From: Cupriavidus sp. MP-37
GTDB lineage: Bacteria; Pseudomonadota; Gammaproteobacteria; Burkholderiales; Burkholderiaceae
DNA length: 64,000 bases
Direction: 5' to 3'
Assembly: GCF_020618415.1 (NCBI RefSeq)
Contig: NZ_CP085345.1
Coordinates: 1,240,001-1,304,000, forward strand
In this document: positions 27,713 through 39,400 of the stretch, piece after piece
Layout: the number at the start of each line of letters is the position of its first letter
How positions within the stretch are numbered: the first letter of the stretch is position 1
Made by a program: the position numbers and the translations under genes
The notes under the pieces: model-generated
Told to the model about the DNA's origin: nothing
The model's database searches: none
What the model saw: the letters and a program-made list of their open reading frames with translations, nothing else

Positions 27713-29572
27713 TCAGTCATCCAGCAACGACAAATCCCGCACCGCGCCCTTGTCCGCCGACATCACCAGCTTGGCATATGCCTTCAGCGCCGCCGACACC
27801 TTGCGCGGGCGCGGCTTGGCTGGCTTCCAGCCCTTGGCGTTCTGTGCTTCGCGGCGGCGTGCCAGTTCCTCGTCGGAGACCAGCACGTTGATGGTTCGGT
27901 TGGGGATGTCGATGCGGATCTTGTCGCCGTCTTGCACCAGGCCGATGGCGCCGCCAGCTGCCGCCTCGGGCGAGCAGTGGCCGATCGACAGGCCCGAGGT
28001 GCCGCCGGAGAAGCGGCCGTCGGTCAGCAGCGCGCAGGCCTTGCCCAGGCCCTTGGACTTGATGTAGCTGGTGGGGTAGAGCATCTCCTGCATGCCGGGG
28101 CCGCCCTTCGGGCCTTCGTAGCGCACGATCACCACGTCGCCGGCCTTGACCTTGTCATTGAGGATGTTGTCGACCGCTTCGTCCTGCGATTCGGTGACGT
28201 GGGCAGTGCCCTCGAACACCAGGATGCTCTCGTCGACGCCGGCGGTCTTCACCACGCAGCCGTCGAGCGCGATGTTGCCGGTCAGCACCGCCAGGCCGCC
28301 TTCCTTCGAGAAGGCGTGCTCGTAGGAGCGGATGCAGCCTTCGGCGCGGTCCAGGTCCAGGCTGGGCCAGCGCGTGTTCTGGCTGAATGCCACCTGGGTA
28401 GGAATGCCGGCCGGGCCGGCCAGGTAGAACTGTTTGACGGCCTCATCCTGGGTGCGGGTAATGTCCCACTGCGCCAGGGCATCCTTCAGCGTAGGAGCGT
28501 GCACCGTCGGCACGTCGGTGTGCAGCTTGCCGGCGCGCTCCAGCTCGCCCAGGATGGCCATGATGCCGCCGGCGCGGTGCACATCCTCGATGTGGTACTT
28601 GTTGGTGTTGGGCGCAACCTTGCACAACTGCGGTACGACGCGCGACAGGCGGTCGATGTCGGTCATGTCGAAGTCGATTTCCGCCTCGCGCGCGATCGCC
28701 AGCAGGTGCAGGATGGTGTTGGTGGAGCCGCCCATGGCGATGTCCAGCGTCATGGCGTTCTCGAACGCCTTGAAGCCCACCGAGCGCGGCAGCACGCGGG
28801 CGTCTTCCTGCTCGTAGTACTGGCGCGCCAGTTCGACGATGCGACGGCCGGCGCGCTTGAACAGCTGCTCGCGGTCAGCGTGCGTGGCCACCACCGTGCC
28901 GTTGCCGGGCAGCGACAGGCCCAGCGCTTCGGTCAGGCAGTTCATGGAATTGGCGGTGAACATGCCCGAGCACGAGCCGCAGGTCGGGCAGGCGGAACGC
29001 TCCACCTCGGCCACGTCGGCATCCGAATACGCGCTGTCGGCGGCGATCACCATGGCGTCGACCAGGTCCAGCTTCTTGAACTCCAGGGCCTTGGTGACGG
29101 GGTTGGCCAGACGCGTCTTGCCGGCTTCCATCGGCCCGCCGGAAACGAAGATCACCGGGATGTTCAGGCGCATCGCGGCCATCAGCATGCCGGGGGTGAT
29201 CTTGTCGCAGTTGGAGATGCACACCATGGCATCGGCGCAGTGCGCGTTGACCATGTATTCGACCGAGTCGGCGATGATGTCGCGGCTGGGCAGCGAATAC
29301 AGCATGCCGTCATGGCCCATGGCGATGCCGTCGTCGACCGCGATGGTGTTGAACTCCTTGGCCACGCCGCCCGCGGCCTCGATCTCGCGCGCGACCAGCT
29401 GGCCCAGGTCCTTCAGGTGCACGTGCCCCGGCACGAACTGCGTGAAGGAATTGACCACGGCGATGATGGGCTTGGAGAAATCTTCGTCTTTCATGCCGGT
29501 GGCGCGCCACAGCGAGCGCGCCCCCGCCATGTTGCGGCCGGCGGTGGAGGTTTTGGAACGGTATGTGGGCAT
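27713..29572 (-). CDS. ilvD: Dihydroxy-acid dehydratase
   Basis: The 619-residue protein matches IlvD along its length: [22 protein letters not shown] at the start, [60 protein letters not shown] (Fe-S ligands) and [14 protein letters not shown]. It dehydrates 2,3-dihydroxy-3-methylvalerate and 2,3-dihydroxyisovalerate in isoleucine and valine synthesis in the cytoplasm. ATG 29572 gives the standard family N terminus; the upstream 33 codons do not. It is divergent from the aldolase gene, with a 284-base shared region. Its terminator is interrupted by the insertion sequence. Confidence 0.96.
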   Translation of the reverse strand: MPTYRSKTSTAGRNMAGARSLWRATGMKDEDFSKPIIAVVNSFTQFVPGHVHLKDLGQLVAREIEAAGGVAKEFNTIAVDDGIAMGHDGMLYSLPSRDIIADSVEYMVNAHCADAMVCISNCDKITPGMLMAAMRLNIPVIFVSGGPMEAGKTRLANPVTKALEFKKLDLVDAMVIAADSAYSDADVAEVERSACPTCGSCSGMFTANSMNCLTEALGLSLPGNGTVVATHADREQLFKRAGRRIVELARQYYEQEDARVLPRSVGFKAFENAMTLDIAMGGSTNTILHLLAIAREAEIDFDMTDIDRLSRVVPQLCKVAPNTNKYHIEDVHRAGGIMAILGELERAGKLHTDVPTVHAPTLKDALAQWDITRTQDEAVKQFYLAGPAGIPTQVAFSQNTRWPSLDLDRAEGCIRSYEHAFSKEGGLAVLTGNIALDGCVVKTAGVDESILVFEGTAHVTESQDEAVDNILNDKVKAGDVVIVRYEGPKGGPGMQEMLYPTSYIKSKGLGKACALLTDGRFSGGTSGLSIGHCSPEAAAGGAIGLVQDGDKIRIDIPNRTINVLVSDEELARRREAQNAKGWKPAKPRPRKVSAALKAYAKLVMSADKGAVRDLSLLDD

Positions 29573-29856
29573 GGTCTTGCTTTTAGAAGTATCGCGGGTA
29601 GGAAGCGGGCCGCGGGAATAAGGGCCCTGGCATGCCCGTGCGATCAACCTCTTGAGCTGCGCCGTGGGCAAAGCCGCAATTATCCCACACCCGGCCGGGC
29701 GGGATATCCCGCCGGCACGGCGCCGGCGGAGCCCGCAGAGTCCGCCGCAATGTTCGGGCGGCCACCATGGGCGCGCGGCGGCGGCCCCCGATGCCCTTGC
29801 GCGATTGCCGTTTCGGGGAAATGCTTGCGCTTATGTCACCTGCGCGGAGCAACGTC

Positions 29857-30879
29857 ATGGATACATCAAGCGAACTGCAAGCCACCGTGGACGCCCTGGC
29901 ACAAGCGGGCAAGGGCCTGCTGGCCGCCGACGAGAGCGGCCCGACCATTGCCAAGCGCTTCGAGCGCATCGGCGTGGAATCGAGCGAGGAAAACCGCCGC
30001 GCGTGGCGTAACCTGCTCCTGGGCACGCCTGGCCTGGGCGAGTACATCAGCGGCGTGATCCTGTACGAGGAAACGCTGGGCCAGCGCGCCGACGACGGCA
30101 CACCGCTGCCGGAACTGGCCGCGCGCCAGGGCATCGTGCCGGGCATCAAGGTCGACAAGGGCAAGATCGCGCTGGCGCTCGCGCCCGGCGACGAAATCAC
30201 CGAAGGCCTCGACGGGCTGGGCAAGCGTCTGGCCGGCTACCGGCAACAGGGCGCGCGCTTTGCCAAGTGGCGCGCGGTCTACAACGTGTCCGACACCCTG
30301 CCCGGGCTCGCCGCGGTGCAGGCCAATGCCGAGGCGCTGGCGCGCTACGCGGCGATCTGCCAGCAGGCCGGCGTGGTGCCGATTGTCGAACCGGAAGTAC
30401 TGATGGATGGCGCCCACACCATGGCCCGTTGCGCCCAGGTGACCGAGGCCGTGCTGCACGAAGTGTTCCATGCCCTGCACCGCCACGGCGTGGCGCTGGA
30501 ACACATGCTGCTCAAGCCCAGCATGGTGCTGCCCGGCAAGGATGCCGGCCATGCGCCACCGTCTGAAGTCGCCATGCAGACCGTGCAGGTGCTCAAGCGG
30601 ACCGTGCCGGCGGCGGTCCCCGGCATTTTCTTCCTCTCCGGCGGACAAACCCCGGCCGAGGCCACCGTCAATCTCGACGCCATGAACCGGCTGGGCCCGC
30701 TGCCGTGGCGGCTGTCGTTCTCTTATGGGCGCGCGCTGCAGGAGCCGCCGCTGCTGGCCTGGCGCGGCGACGCTGCCAACGCCGCGCAAGCGCAACAGGC
30801 ATTGCTGCTGCGCTCCAGGCTGAATGGCCTGGCTTGCGTGGGGAAATATGAGGCGGCGCTCGAGGGGGCGGCCGGCTGA
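29857..30879 (+). CDS. Fructose-bisphosphate aldolase, class I
   Basis: The 340-residue protein is a eukaryotic-like class I aldolase: GKGLLAADESGPTIAKRFERIGVESSEENRRAWR near the N terminus, GVILYEETLGQ, FAKWRAVY, VPIVEPEVLMDGAH and LEHMLLKPSMVLPG with the Schiff-base Lys, then FLSGGQTPAEATVNLDAMN. It cleaves fructose 1,6-bisphosphate to dihydroxyacetone phosphate and glyceraldehyde 3-phosphate without a metal. ATG 29857 (MDTSSELQ) fits the family start. The gene lies alone, divergent from ilvD. Confidence 0.95.
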   Translation: MDTSSELQATVDALAQAGKGLLAADESGPTIAKRFERIGVESSEENRRAWRNLLLGTPGLGEYISGVILYEETLGQRADDGTPLPELAARQGIVPGIKVDKGKIALALAPGDEITEGLDGLGKRLAGYRQQGARFAKWRAVYNVSDTLPGLAAVQANAEALARYAAICQQAGVVPIVEPEVLMDGAHTMARCAQVTEAVLHEVFHALHRHGVALEHMLLKPSMVLPGKDAGHAPPSEVAMQTVQVLKRTVPAAVPGIFFLSGGQTPAEATVNLDAMNRLGPLPWRLSFSYGRALQEPPLLAWRGDAANAAQAQQALLLRSRLNGLACVGKYEAALEGAAG

Positions 30880-30978
30880 GCAGGCACGATGCGCCTATGC
30901 CGATGGGCATAGGCGCCATGCCGCCCACCCTGCGCGCAGCAGTAATATGAGCGTCCGCTTCCCAACTGAAATACCGCA

Positions 30979-31443
30979 ATGCAAATACTGGTTGACGCAG
31001 ACGCCTGCCCGGTTGTCGTGAAGGAAATCTTGTATCGGGCCGCGCAGCGTGTTGAAGTGTGCGTCACGCTGGTAGCGAACAAGTATCTGCGCACGCCGCC
31101 GTCCCGCTTTATCAAGGCACTGCAAGTGCCGGCGGGTTTCGATGCCGCCGATGACCGTATCGTCGAACTTGTCAGCAGCGGTGACCTCGTGATTACGGCG
31201 GACATACCTCTTGCAGCCGCGGCCCTTGACAAGGGCGCTTGCGTGCTCGATCCGCGAGGCATCTGGTTTAGCCTGGAGAATATCCAGGAGCGCCTGACGA
31301 TGCGTGAGGTGATGGAGCAGCTCCGCAGTTCGGGCATCGATACCGGCGGCCCGGCGCCGTACGCCGCACAGGATGGCAAGGCGTTCGCTGGCCAATTGGA
31401 TCGATTCCTTACAAGCCGTGCGTTGCCAGGTGCGGCCTGCTGA
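30979..31443 (+). CDS. yaiI: YaiI/YqxD family protein (UPF0178, DUF188)
   Basis: The 154-residue protein begins MQILVDADACPVVVKEILYRAAQRV and contains GDLVITADIPLAAAALDKGACVLDPRGIWF and NIQERLTMREVMEQLR, the signatures of the YaiI/YqxD family. Structure predictions for the family place it in the PIN-like nuclease fold, with Asp residues in LVDADACP and ITADIPL at the putative active site, but the cellular role is unknown. The length is typical. It starts 99 bases after the aldolase gene. Confidence 0.9.
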   Translation: MQILVDADACPVVVKEILYRAAQRVEVCVTLVANKYLRTPPSRFIKALQVPAGFDAADDRIVELVSSGDLVITADIPLAAAALDKGACVLDPRGIWFSLENIQERLTMREVMEQLRSSGIDTGGPAPYAAQDGKAFAGQLDRFLTSRALPGAAC

Positions 31444-31660
31444 AGCGTGCCATCCCCCAGGAATGCGATATGCGCCTCCGGCCAAGGGGGGTTGTTACCT
31501 TTCTACGCAGCCCGGTGCCGCCGGACGTGAAGCTGTCCATCGAGCGTGACGGCGCAAGCATCGTCAAGGCTAAAGCCACGGGCAACATCAGTTCAAGGCC
31601 CGTCTCCGGATACAGCCACTGCCCTTCCATCTCCCTGCGGTCAGAACGAAAGGAACCACG

Positions 31661-32197
31661 ATGATCACCGGACACGTCTTCATTGCCACCAGTCTTGACG
31701 GGTTTATCGCCCGGCCCGATGGCGACATCGGCTGGCTTCTGGAGCGGGATGATCCGGCCGAAGACCACGGCTACACCGACTTCATCGCCGACAAGGACGC
31801 GATCGTGATGGGCCGGGGCAGCTACGAAAAAATCGTCACGATGGGCGAATGGGCTTACGACCGCCCGGTGCTGGTGCTGTCCCGGCAACTGGCCGGCAAG
31901 CCGGTGCCCGAGCCGTTGCAGGGCAAGGTGCGGTTCTTGGATGCCACGCCGGCGGACGCGCTAGCGCAACTGGAGGCGGAAGGCGCGCAACGCGTCTATG
32001 TCGATGGCGGCCAGCTGGTTCAATCGTTCCTTCGCGAAGGCTTGATTGCCGACATGGTGATCACCACTGTGCCCGTGTTGATCGGGGCAGGCCGGACATT
32101 GTTCGGCGCGCTGCCGTGCGACGTGAGCCTGGTGCTGGAATCGAGCCGTCACTTCCCGTCGGGGCTGGTGCAGTCGTCTTACCGGGTGCTGCGCTGA
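31661..32197 (+). CDS. Dihydrofolate reductase-like protein (RibD C-terminal domain)
   Basis: The 178-residue protein has the RibD-C/DHFR-like fold: VFIATSLDGFIARPDGDIGWL, ADKDAIVMGRGSYEKIV, RPVLVLSRQLAGK, RVYVDGGQLVQSFLREGLIADMVITTVPVLIGAGRTLFG. It probably reduces a pterin- or pyrimidine-like substrate with NADPH, but members of this group have no settled function. The start at 31661 follows AAAGGAA (31649-31655). Confidence 0.87.
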   Translation: MITGHVFIATSLDGFIARPDGDIGWLLERDDPAEDHGYTDFIADKDAIVMGRGSYEKIVTMGEWAYDRPVLVLSRQLAGKPVPEPLQGKVRFLDATPADALAQLEAEGAQRVYVDGGQLVQSFLREGLIADMVITTVPVLIGAGRTLFGALPCDVSLVLESSRHFPSGLVQSSYRVLR

Positions 32198-32680
32198 GCC
32201 CCGCTGAAGCGGCTGGCGCCGGCGATTCGGCGGCAGAGCAATTATTTGCAAATTCCGCAATAATACATCCGCGTTGCGCATTAAGAATTTACTTAATTCA
32301 CACTTAAAAATCCCATAGTTGCGGACGCAACGCGGCTCGTTTATGCTCCCGGCTGCACGCTACACACCAATTTGGTGCGTTTTTTTTGCTGGAAAAGGTG
32401 AGTGCGAAATGCATGTTCAGAAAGCACGCCTTTCGGTTCACTTACATTTGTTTACAGTTGACTTGTCCTTTTTCTAATTGTTGCAGCTATCATCGCGTCG
32501 CGAGTGATGTATTGGACATAATGCATTAAGACATAGTTGTAACGACGTGGCGAGTTATGGCTGTGACAAGCGATGGACTCGGCAAAACGATATCCCCGCA
32601 GTGCTCTCCAGACAGGCCCCGGGCAAGCGCCGCAGAGCGCCATGCGTCCGGTCTGTATTGCATCGACAAGGAAACCTACA
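32198..32680. other. AT-rich intergenic region before the adhesin locus
   Basis: This gap of 483 bases holds no gene I can support. It is markedly AT-rich (about 32230-32540), unlike the coding DNA around it. A terminator-like CACCAA-TTTGGTG stem followed by CG and eight T residues (about 32366-32390) probably ends the DHFR-like transcript. The AT-rich stretch after it is a likely promoter region and silencer (H-NS/MvaT-type) target for the secreted protein and adhesin genes. Confidence 0.55.
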
Positions 32681-33265
32681 ATGCTTGCGCCCCCCCGCAT
32701 TCCTGGCCACTCGTCCGCCCGCGGTCTGGCCGCCCTCGTGCTCGCCATGGTCACCGCGCTTGCCGCGGCAACCACCGATGCGCGGGCACAGTCGACCGCA
32801 CCAGCCGGCCAGCCACGGCCCGCGGTCACTGTCTTCCAGGGTCAAGCCGCACAGCTCGGTGTGAAATCCTGCGCCGGCCTGATCGCGCAACTCGGCGACA
32901 GCCTGACGCAGGGCGCCCGCTTCACCGCCAACACCCAGGCCCAGAAAAACGCCCCTAACGACCACGCCGTGCAGGCCGTGGCCGGCCTGGCTTATGACGC
33001 GCCCGGCTACCAGGGCAAGGCGGCGGGCATCGTGTTCACCGCACCGACGCGCACCGGTTGCGAAGGCAACCTGGTACGCGTGGCGCCCTTCACGCAGTCA
33101 TGCCGGGACGTCGTGCGCCTGCTGCCCAAAGGCAGCGCGCTGACCGCGGATCTTTCCGGAACGCCGCTCTACACGCTGGGCGGCAACCAGGGTCAGGCAC
33201 TGCTGGTTCCCAGCGGCTCCGCCTGCGTCGTCGTCACCGTTGCAAGCGCCATGGCCAGCCAATAG
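32681..33265 (+). CDS. Exported protein of unknown function upstream of the adhesin
   Basis: The 194-residue product has a signal peptide (ARGLAALVLAMVTALAAATTDARAQ) and a mature part of about 160 residues with two Cys pairs (VKSCAGLIAQLGD...RTGCEGNLVRVAPFTQSCRDVVRLLP...GSACVVVTVAS). The likely disulphides and size suggest a soluble or outer-membrane-associated periplasmic protein. I do not recognise the family. The ATG at 32681 follows AAGGAAACC. It lies directly upstream of the trimeric autotransporter on the same strand, so a role in its expression, assembly or as a co-secreted partner is possible. Confidence 0.7.
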   Translation: MLAPPRIPGHSSARGLAALVLAMVTALAAATTDARAQSTAPAGQPRPAVTVFQGQAAQLGVKSCAGLIAQLGDSLTQGARFTANTQAQKNAPNDHAVQAVAGLAYDAPGYQGKAAGIVFTAPTRTGCEGNLVRVAPFTQSCRDVVRLLPKGSALTADLSGTPLYTLGGNQGQALLVPSGSACVVVTVASAMASQ

Positions 33266-33441
33266 CGCTGACCGGGTAGCCGCCACCGGCACACCGCACC
33301 GGCCGGTCCAGGCCGGGCGTCTTTACGTTTGAGAGGAATCGATCTCCGGCTTCGTGCCGGAGCGGGGGGCTTTTGTCCGCGTTTTCTGGCGCGGACCGGA
33401 GCCGGTCGTCGTTGGCGAACACATCTAAGGAGCGCGTCGCC

Positions 33442-36400
33442 ATGCAGCAAACCAAGAAAATGTCCCGGGCCGAGGCCTGCAGGACACATGACAACACCTT
33501 GCCTGCAGTTTCTGGGGTCTCGGGCATGCACGCATCGCAGCGGCGGCGTATCTTTGCCGCACTGCGCCGCGCGCATCGGGTGCTGGGGATGAAGCGGGAT
33601 GGGCTTGGCCTCGGGGTCGGCCTGAACGGCTCGGTGGTGGGGTCGATGACCGCCAACGGGGTCGCGGTGTCGCGACAGTCGGGGGCCACGCGCATGGCCG
33701 GCGGATGGCTGGCCTCCGGCGGGCTCGCCGCCCTGGCCTCGCCGTTGGCGCTGGCACTCGGACTTGCCGCCCTGCCGCAGGCGGCCAGCGCCCAGAACTA
33801 CCAAGCCGGCACGGGCGCCGTCGCAACCGGCGGTGGCGGCACCGCGGTCGGCACCAACGCCTCGGCAACCGCCTCCGGCGGCGGCGCACCCATCGCCATC
33901 GGCGCCAACTCCGATGCAAACTCGACGGGTGCGGGCTCACCGATCGCAATCGGCACCGGTGCCAATGCCAGCGGCACCGCGCCGGCCGGCAACAGCTTTG
34001 AAGCGATTGCCATCGGCACCGCCGCGCAGGCCACCGGAGCGTGGTCCACGTCGGTCGGCAATGTCGCGACAGCTACCGGAACCGGCGCCAGTGCGTTTGG
34101 CACTGCGGCTGCGGCGTCCGGAAACCAATCGACGGCGGTTGGCAACGGCGCAACCGCGTCAGCTGCCGGGACCATTGCCATGGGCTACGTTGCCAACGCG
34201 ACGCAGGCGCAGGCCATTGCGATTGGCTACCAGTCCAACGCGACCAGCCAGAATGCGCTGGCGCTCGGCCCTTCCGCCAACGCCAGCGCCGATTCGGCGT
34301 CGGCACTTGGCCGCGCCGCCGCAGCTTCCGGCATCGCCGCGACGGCACTGGGCAACCTGGCCCAGGCACAGTCGGATTATTCGCTCGCCATCGGCTCGGG
34401 CGCCGTAGCGGCCGGACAGGCTGCCGTTGCCCTTGGCCAGGGCGCGGGCGCCGGCTCGACCGCGGGCAACGCCAACTCCATCGCGCTGGGCCTTGGCACC
34501 GGGGCGCTGGTAAGCGGCGCACAGAATACCGCCATCGGCGGCGGCATCGCCGGTGCCATGCGCGGTGCCGGCTCCGGCGTCTCGGGCGCGCGCAACGTCG
34601 CCATGGGCAGCGGCGACGGCAATGTCGCCTACGACGGCACCGTGGACGCAGCCGCAGGCAGCCTGGTGAGCGGCAACGACAACGTTGCCATCGGCACCAA
34701 CGCCGGCATTGGGGTCACCGCGAACTCGACGACTTCGATCGGCTATAACGCCATGGCCACAGGCATGAACGCCACCGCGCTTGGCGCGGGCGCGACCGCC
34801 AGCGGGCTGAACGCCGTCTATCTCGGCGCACGCACCATGCCGGGCACCGGTGCCATCGCGCAAGGCGCCATTGGCGTCGGCACCGACGTCACCGCGTCGC
34901 AGACCGATGCCATTGCGATGGGCCGTCAAAGCCGGGCAAGCGGTGTCAGCGCGATCGCATTGGGCAGCCTGGCGGTCGCGGATGCGGCGGACGCCGTGGC
35001 CATCGGCAACGGCTCGACCGCCACCGGCGGCAAGGCGGTGTCGATCGGCTCCGGCAACTTTGCGTCCGGCAATGGCGCGGTCGCCATCGGCGATCCGAAC
35101 ACCGCCACCGGCGACGGTGCCGTTGCGCAGGGCATGGACAACACCGCCACCGGCAATGGATCGGTCGCGCTCGGCAACACCAACATGGTCGGTGGCGGCG
35201 GCCAGGCGGTCAGCACCGCCGGCGCTGCCGCGCAGGGCGCCGTCGGCATCGGCTACCAGAACACGGTGGTCGGCCAGGGCAGCGTCGCGATCGGCAGCAC
35301 CAGCCGCGCGCTCGGTGCCGGCGCGGTGGCATTTGGCGATACCGCTGTGGCAAACAACGCCGGCGACGTCGCCCTCGGTTCCGGATCGGTGAGCGCCGCG
35401 GCCGTGCCGACGGCGAACACGGTAATCCGCGGCACGACCTACACCTTCGCCGGCGTCAATCCGACCAGCGTGGTCTCGGTCGGGGCCGCAGGCGCGGAGC
35501 GCCAGATCCAGAACGTTGCCGCAGGCCGCATCAGCAATACGTCGACCGATGCAATCAACGGTTCGCAGCTGTATGCCGTGCAGCAGTCGCTGCAATCGGC
35601 GGTCGCCGGTACCGCGCCGCACTACTACAGCGTCAACGACAACGGCACGATCGGCGCGAACTACAACAACGATGGCGCCACCGGGCGCTTCTCGGTTGCG
35701 GCTGGCGTCGGTGCCACGGCCGCCGGAATCCAGGGTACGGCGGCGGGCTATCTTGCCAACGCCAGCGGCCTGGAGAGCACGGCCATCGGCTATGCCAGCA
35801 CCGCCAGCGCGGTCAACGCCACGGCCATCGGCAACCAGGTGATCGCCGCCGCCAGCGGCAGCATCGCGATCGGGACCAACAACACCGCACTGCCCCACGT
35901 CGACGCGGCTTCGACCAATGGCATTTCGATCGGCTTCTGGTCGACGGTCAACAACGCGCCGTCCGGCATCGCCCTGGGCGACCGCGCCGCGGCTGCCGGC
36001 GCGAACACCACCGCTGTCGGCGCCAATGCGGCGGCAACCAATACCGGCGCGACGGCATTCGGCTCGGGCGCGACGGCCGGCAACGTTCAGACGCTGGCTG
36101 TCGGTCAGAACGCAACGGCAACCGGGCCGGAATCTTCGGCTTTCGGCTACAACGCCGCCTCGGCCGGATCCAACTCGGTCGCGCTCGGCTCCGCCAGCAG
36201 CGCCGCCGGCAACACCACCATGGCGATCGGCGCAAATGCCAGCGCGTCCAACTACGCGACCATTGCGATGGGGCTGGACGCGCTGTCGGACGGCAACAGC
36301 ACGGTCGCAATCGGCCGTGGTGCGCAGTCGCATAATTTCCAGAGCGTCGCACTGGGCGCGGATAGCCAGGCCGACACCGGCGGCACTGCAGTCGGCGGCG

Positions 36401-39400
36401 TAAGCGTTGCCACCGGCGTCAATGCGACGGCGCTTGGCCGGTCGAGCGCCGCGACGGGAAGCGGTGCGCTGGCCGCGGGCGTATTGGCCAACGCCTCGGC
36501 AGATGGCGCAGTGGCCATGGGCAGCAGTTCCGCGGCGAGCGCGCTCAACAGCATCGCGGTGGGTAGCGGCGCGGTCGCCAATGCCGAAGATGCGGTAGCC
36601 ATGGGCACCAACGCCGTGGCAACAGGCGGCAAGGCAGTCTCCATCGGATCGAACAACGTCGCCTACGGCAATGGCGCGGTCGCGATTGGCGATCCGAGCT
36701 ACGCCAGCGGCACGGGCGCCTTCGTCGGCGGTGCGAACAACATCGCCAACGCCGACGGCAGCGCGAGCGCGACGGCCGGCAACGCTGCCAATGGCGCAGT
36801 GGCGATCGGTAATGCCAACACCGCGATCGGCCAAGGCTCCGTCGCATTGGGCAACGGCTCGCGTGCCGCGGCAGCGGGTGCGCTGGCCTTCGGCGATACC
36901 GCAACGGCGAGCAATGCCGGCGATGTGGCGCTCGGCTCGGGGTCTGTCACATCGGCAGCCGTCGGCACACCCGGCGCCACCATCGGCGGCAACAGCTACA
37001 CCTTCGCCGGTGCCACGCCGGCTTCGACCGTCAGCGTTGGTGCCCCGGGCGCGGAGCGCACCATCACCAATGTCGCCGCGGGCCGCCTGAGCGGCACGTC
37101 GACCGACGCGGTGAACGGTTCGCAGCTGTATGCGACCAACACCCAGGTCGACCAGAACACCGCGAACATCGCCACCAACACCACCAACATCGCGGATCTC
37201 GATACGCAGCTGACCAACATCAACAACGGTGCCGGCATCAAGTACTTCCACGCCAACTCGGCACTGCCGGACAGCCAGGCGCTCGGCGCCAACTCCGTCG
37301 CGATCGGGCCGAATGCGGTGTCAAACAACGCCGGCGACATCGCACTGGGTTCTGGCTCGACCACGGCCGCGGCAGTCGGCACGCCCGGCGCAACCATTGG
37401 CGGCACCGCCTACACCTTCGCCGGCGCAACGCCGGCCAGCACGGTCAGCGTCGGCGCGGCCGGCGCGGAGCGCACCATCACCAATGTCGCCGCGGGCCGC
37501 CTGAGCGGTACCTCGACCGACGCTGTGAACGGTTCGCAACTGTTTGCCACCAACACCAAGGTGACGCAGAACACCACCGACATCGCCAACCTGAGCACCA
37601 CCGTCGGCGATATCAACAACGGTGCGGGCATCAAGTACTTCCACGCCAACTCGACGTTGCCGGACAGCCAGGCGCTGGGCACGGACTCGGTCGCGATCGG
37701 GCCGAACGCCGTGGCCAACAACGCCGGCGATATCGCGCTGGGTGCGGGCTCAACCACCGCGGCGGCGGTCGGTACGGCGGGCGCCACCATCGGCGGCAAC
37801 AGCTACACCTTCGCCGGTGCCACGCCGGCTTCGACGGTAAGCGTTGGAGCCCCGGGCGCGGAGCGCACCATCACCAACGTCGCCGCGGGCCGCCTGAGCG
37901 GCACGTCGACCGACGCGGTGAACGGTTCGCAGCTGTATGCGACCAACACCCAGGTCGACCAGAACACCGCGAACATCGCCACCAACACCACCAATATCGC
38001 CAACCTGAGCACCACCATCGGCGATATCAACAACGGTGCCGGCATCAAGTACTTCCACGCCAACTCGGCACTGCCGGACAGCCAGGCACTGGGCGCCGAC
38101 TCGGTCGCGATCGGCCCGAATGCGGTGGCCAACAACGCCGGCGATATCGCGCTGGGCGCGGGCTCGGTCACCGCGGCGGCGGTCGGCACGGGCGGCATGA
38201 CGCTCGCCGGCAACGCCTACACCTTCGCCGGCGCAACGCCGTCCAGCACGGTCAGCATCGGCGCGGTGGGCGCGGAGCGCACCATCACCAATGTCGCCGC
38301 GGGTCGCCTGAGCGCGACCTCCACCGATGCGATCAACGGTTCGCAGCTCTATGCCACCAACCAGGCGATCGGACAGGTGGCGCAGCAGGCCGGCGCCACC
38401 AACGAACGCGCGCTGAAGTACGACTGGAACGACGCCAACGGCAATGGCCAGATCGACCCGGGCGAGGTGAACTACAACTCGGCCACGCTCGCCGGCGCCG
38501 GCGGCACGACCATCTCGAACCTGGCCGATGGCGCGGTCAACGCAACCTCGACCGAGGCCATCAACGGCTCGCAGTTGTACGCCGTCAGCAGCAGCATCAC
38601 CAACCACCTCGGCGGCGGCGCGGTCGTGAACCCGGATGGCACCATCACCGGTCCGGTCTACAACATCCAGGGCGGCAGCTACACCACCGTCTCGGATGCG
38701 TTCACCGCGGTCGACGGCAGCATCACCAATCTCAACACCGCCATCGATAACATCAGCAACGGCGGCGGCATCAAGTATTTCCACGCCAACTCGACCCTGC
38801 CCGACAGCCAGGCGCTCGGCACCGACAGCATCGCGGTCGGGCCGGCGGCGGTGGCCAACAACGCCAACAGCATCGCGATGGGCAACAACGCCATCGCCGG
38901 CGTCGATGGCGGCGTGGCGCTCGGTGCCGGCTCGGTGTCGAACCGCGCGCTGGCACCGGCGAGCGGCAACATCGTCGCCGGTACCGGCCTGGTGCCCTAC
39001 AACACCAGCGACGTCACGCTGCTGGGCGCGGTGGCGGTTGGCAACGCGGCGACCAACAGCCTGCGCCAGATCACCAACGTGGCTGACGGCATCGAGGCCC
39101 ACGATGCGGTGACGATCCGCCAGCTGCAGGGCGCGATCGGCTCGGTCTCGGCCACTGGCACGCGCTACTTCCACGCGAACTCGACCGCGGTCGATTCGCT
39201 GGCCGCGGGCCAGGAATCGATTGCCGTGGGCCCGACCACGGTCGTCAACGGCGACAACGGCATCGGCATCGGCAACGGCGCGCTGGTCGAGATGACGGCC
39301 CCTGGCGGCACGGCCATCGGCCAGAACGCGCTGGTATCGCAAGCCGACGGCGTCGCGCTGGGCACCAACGCGCAGGCGCAGGGGATCCAGTCGCTGGCGT

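Noticed and set aside
33344..33396. Two hairpins before the adhesin start as a possible riboswitch
   Set aside because: They are simple GC-rich stems without a recognisable aptamer core or a clear switch; noted only in the adhesin entry.
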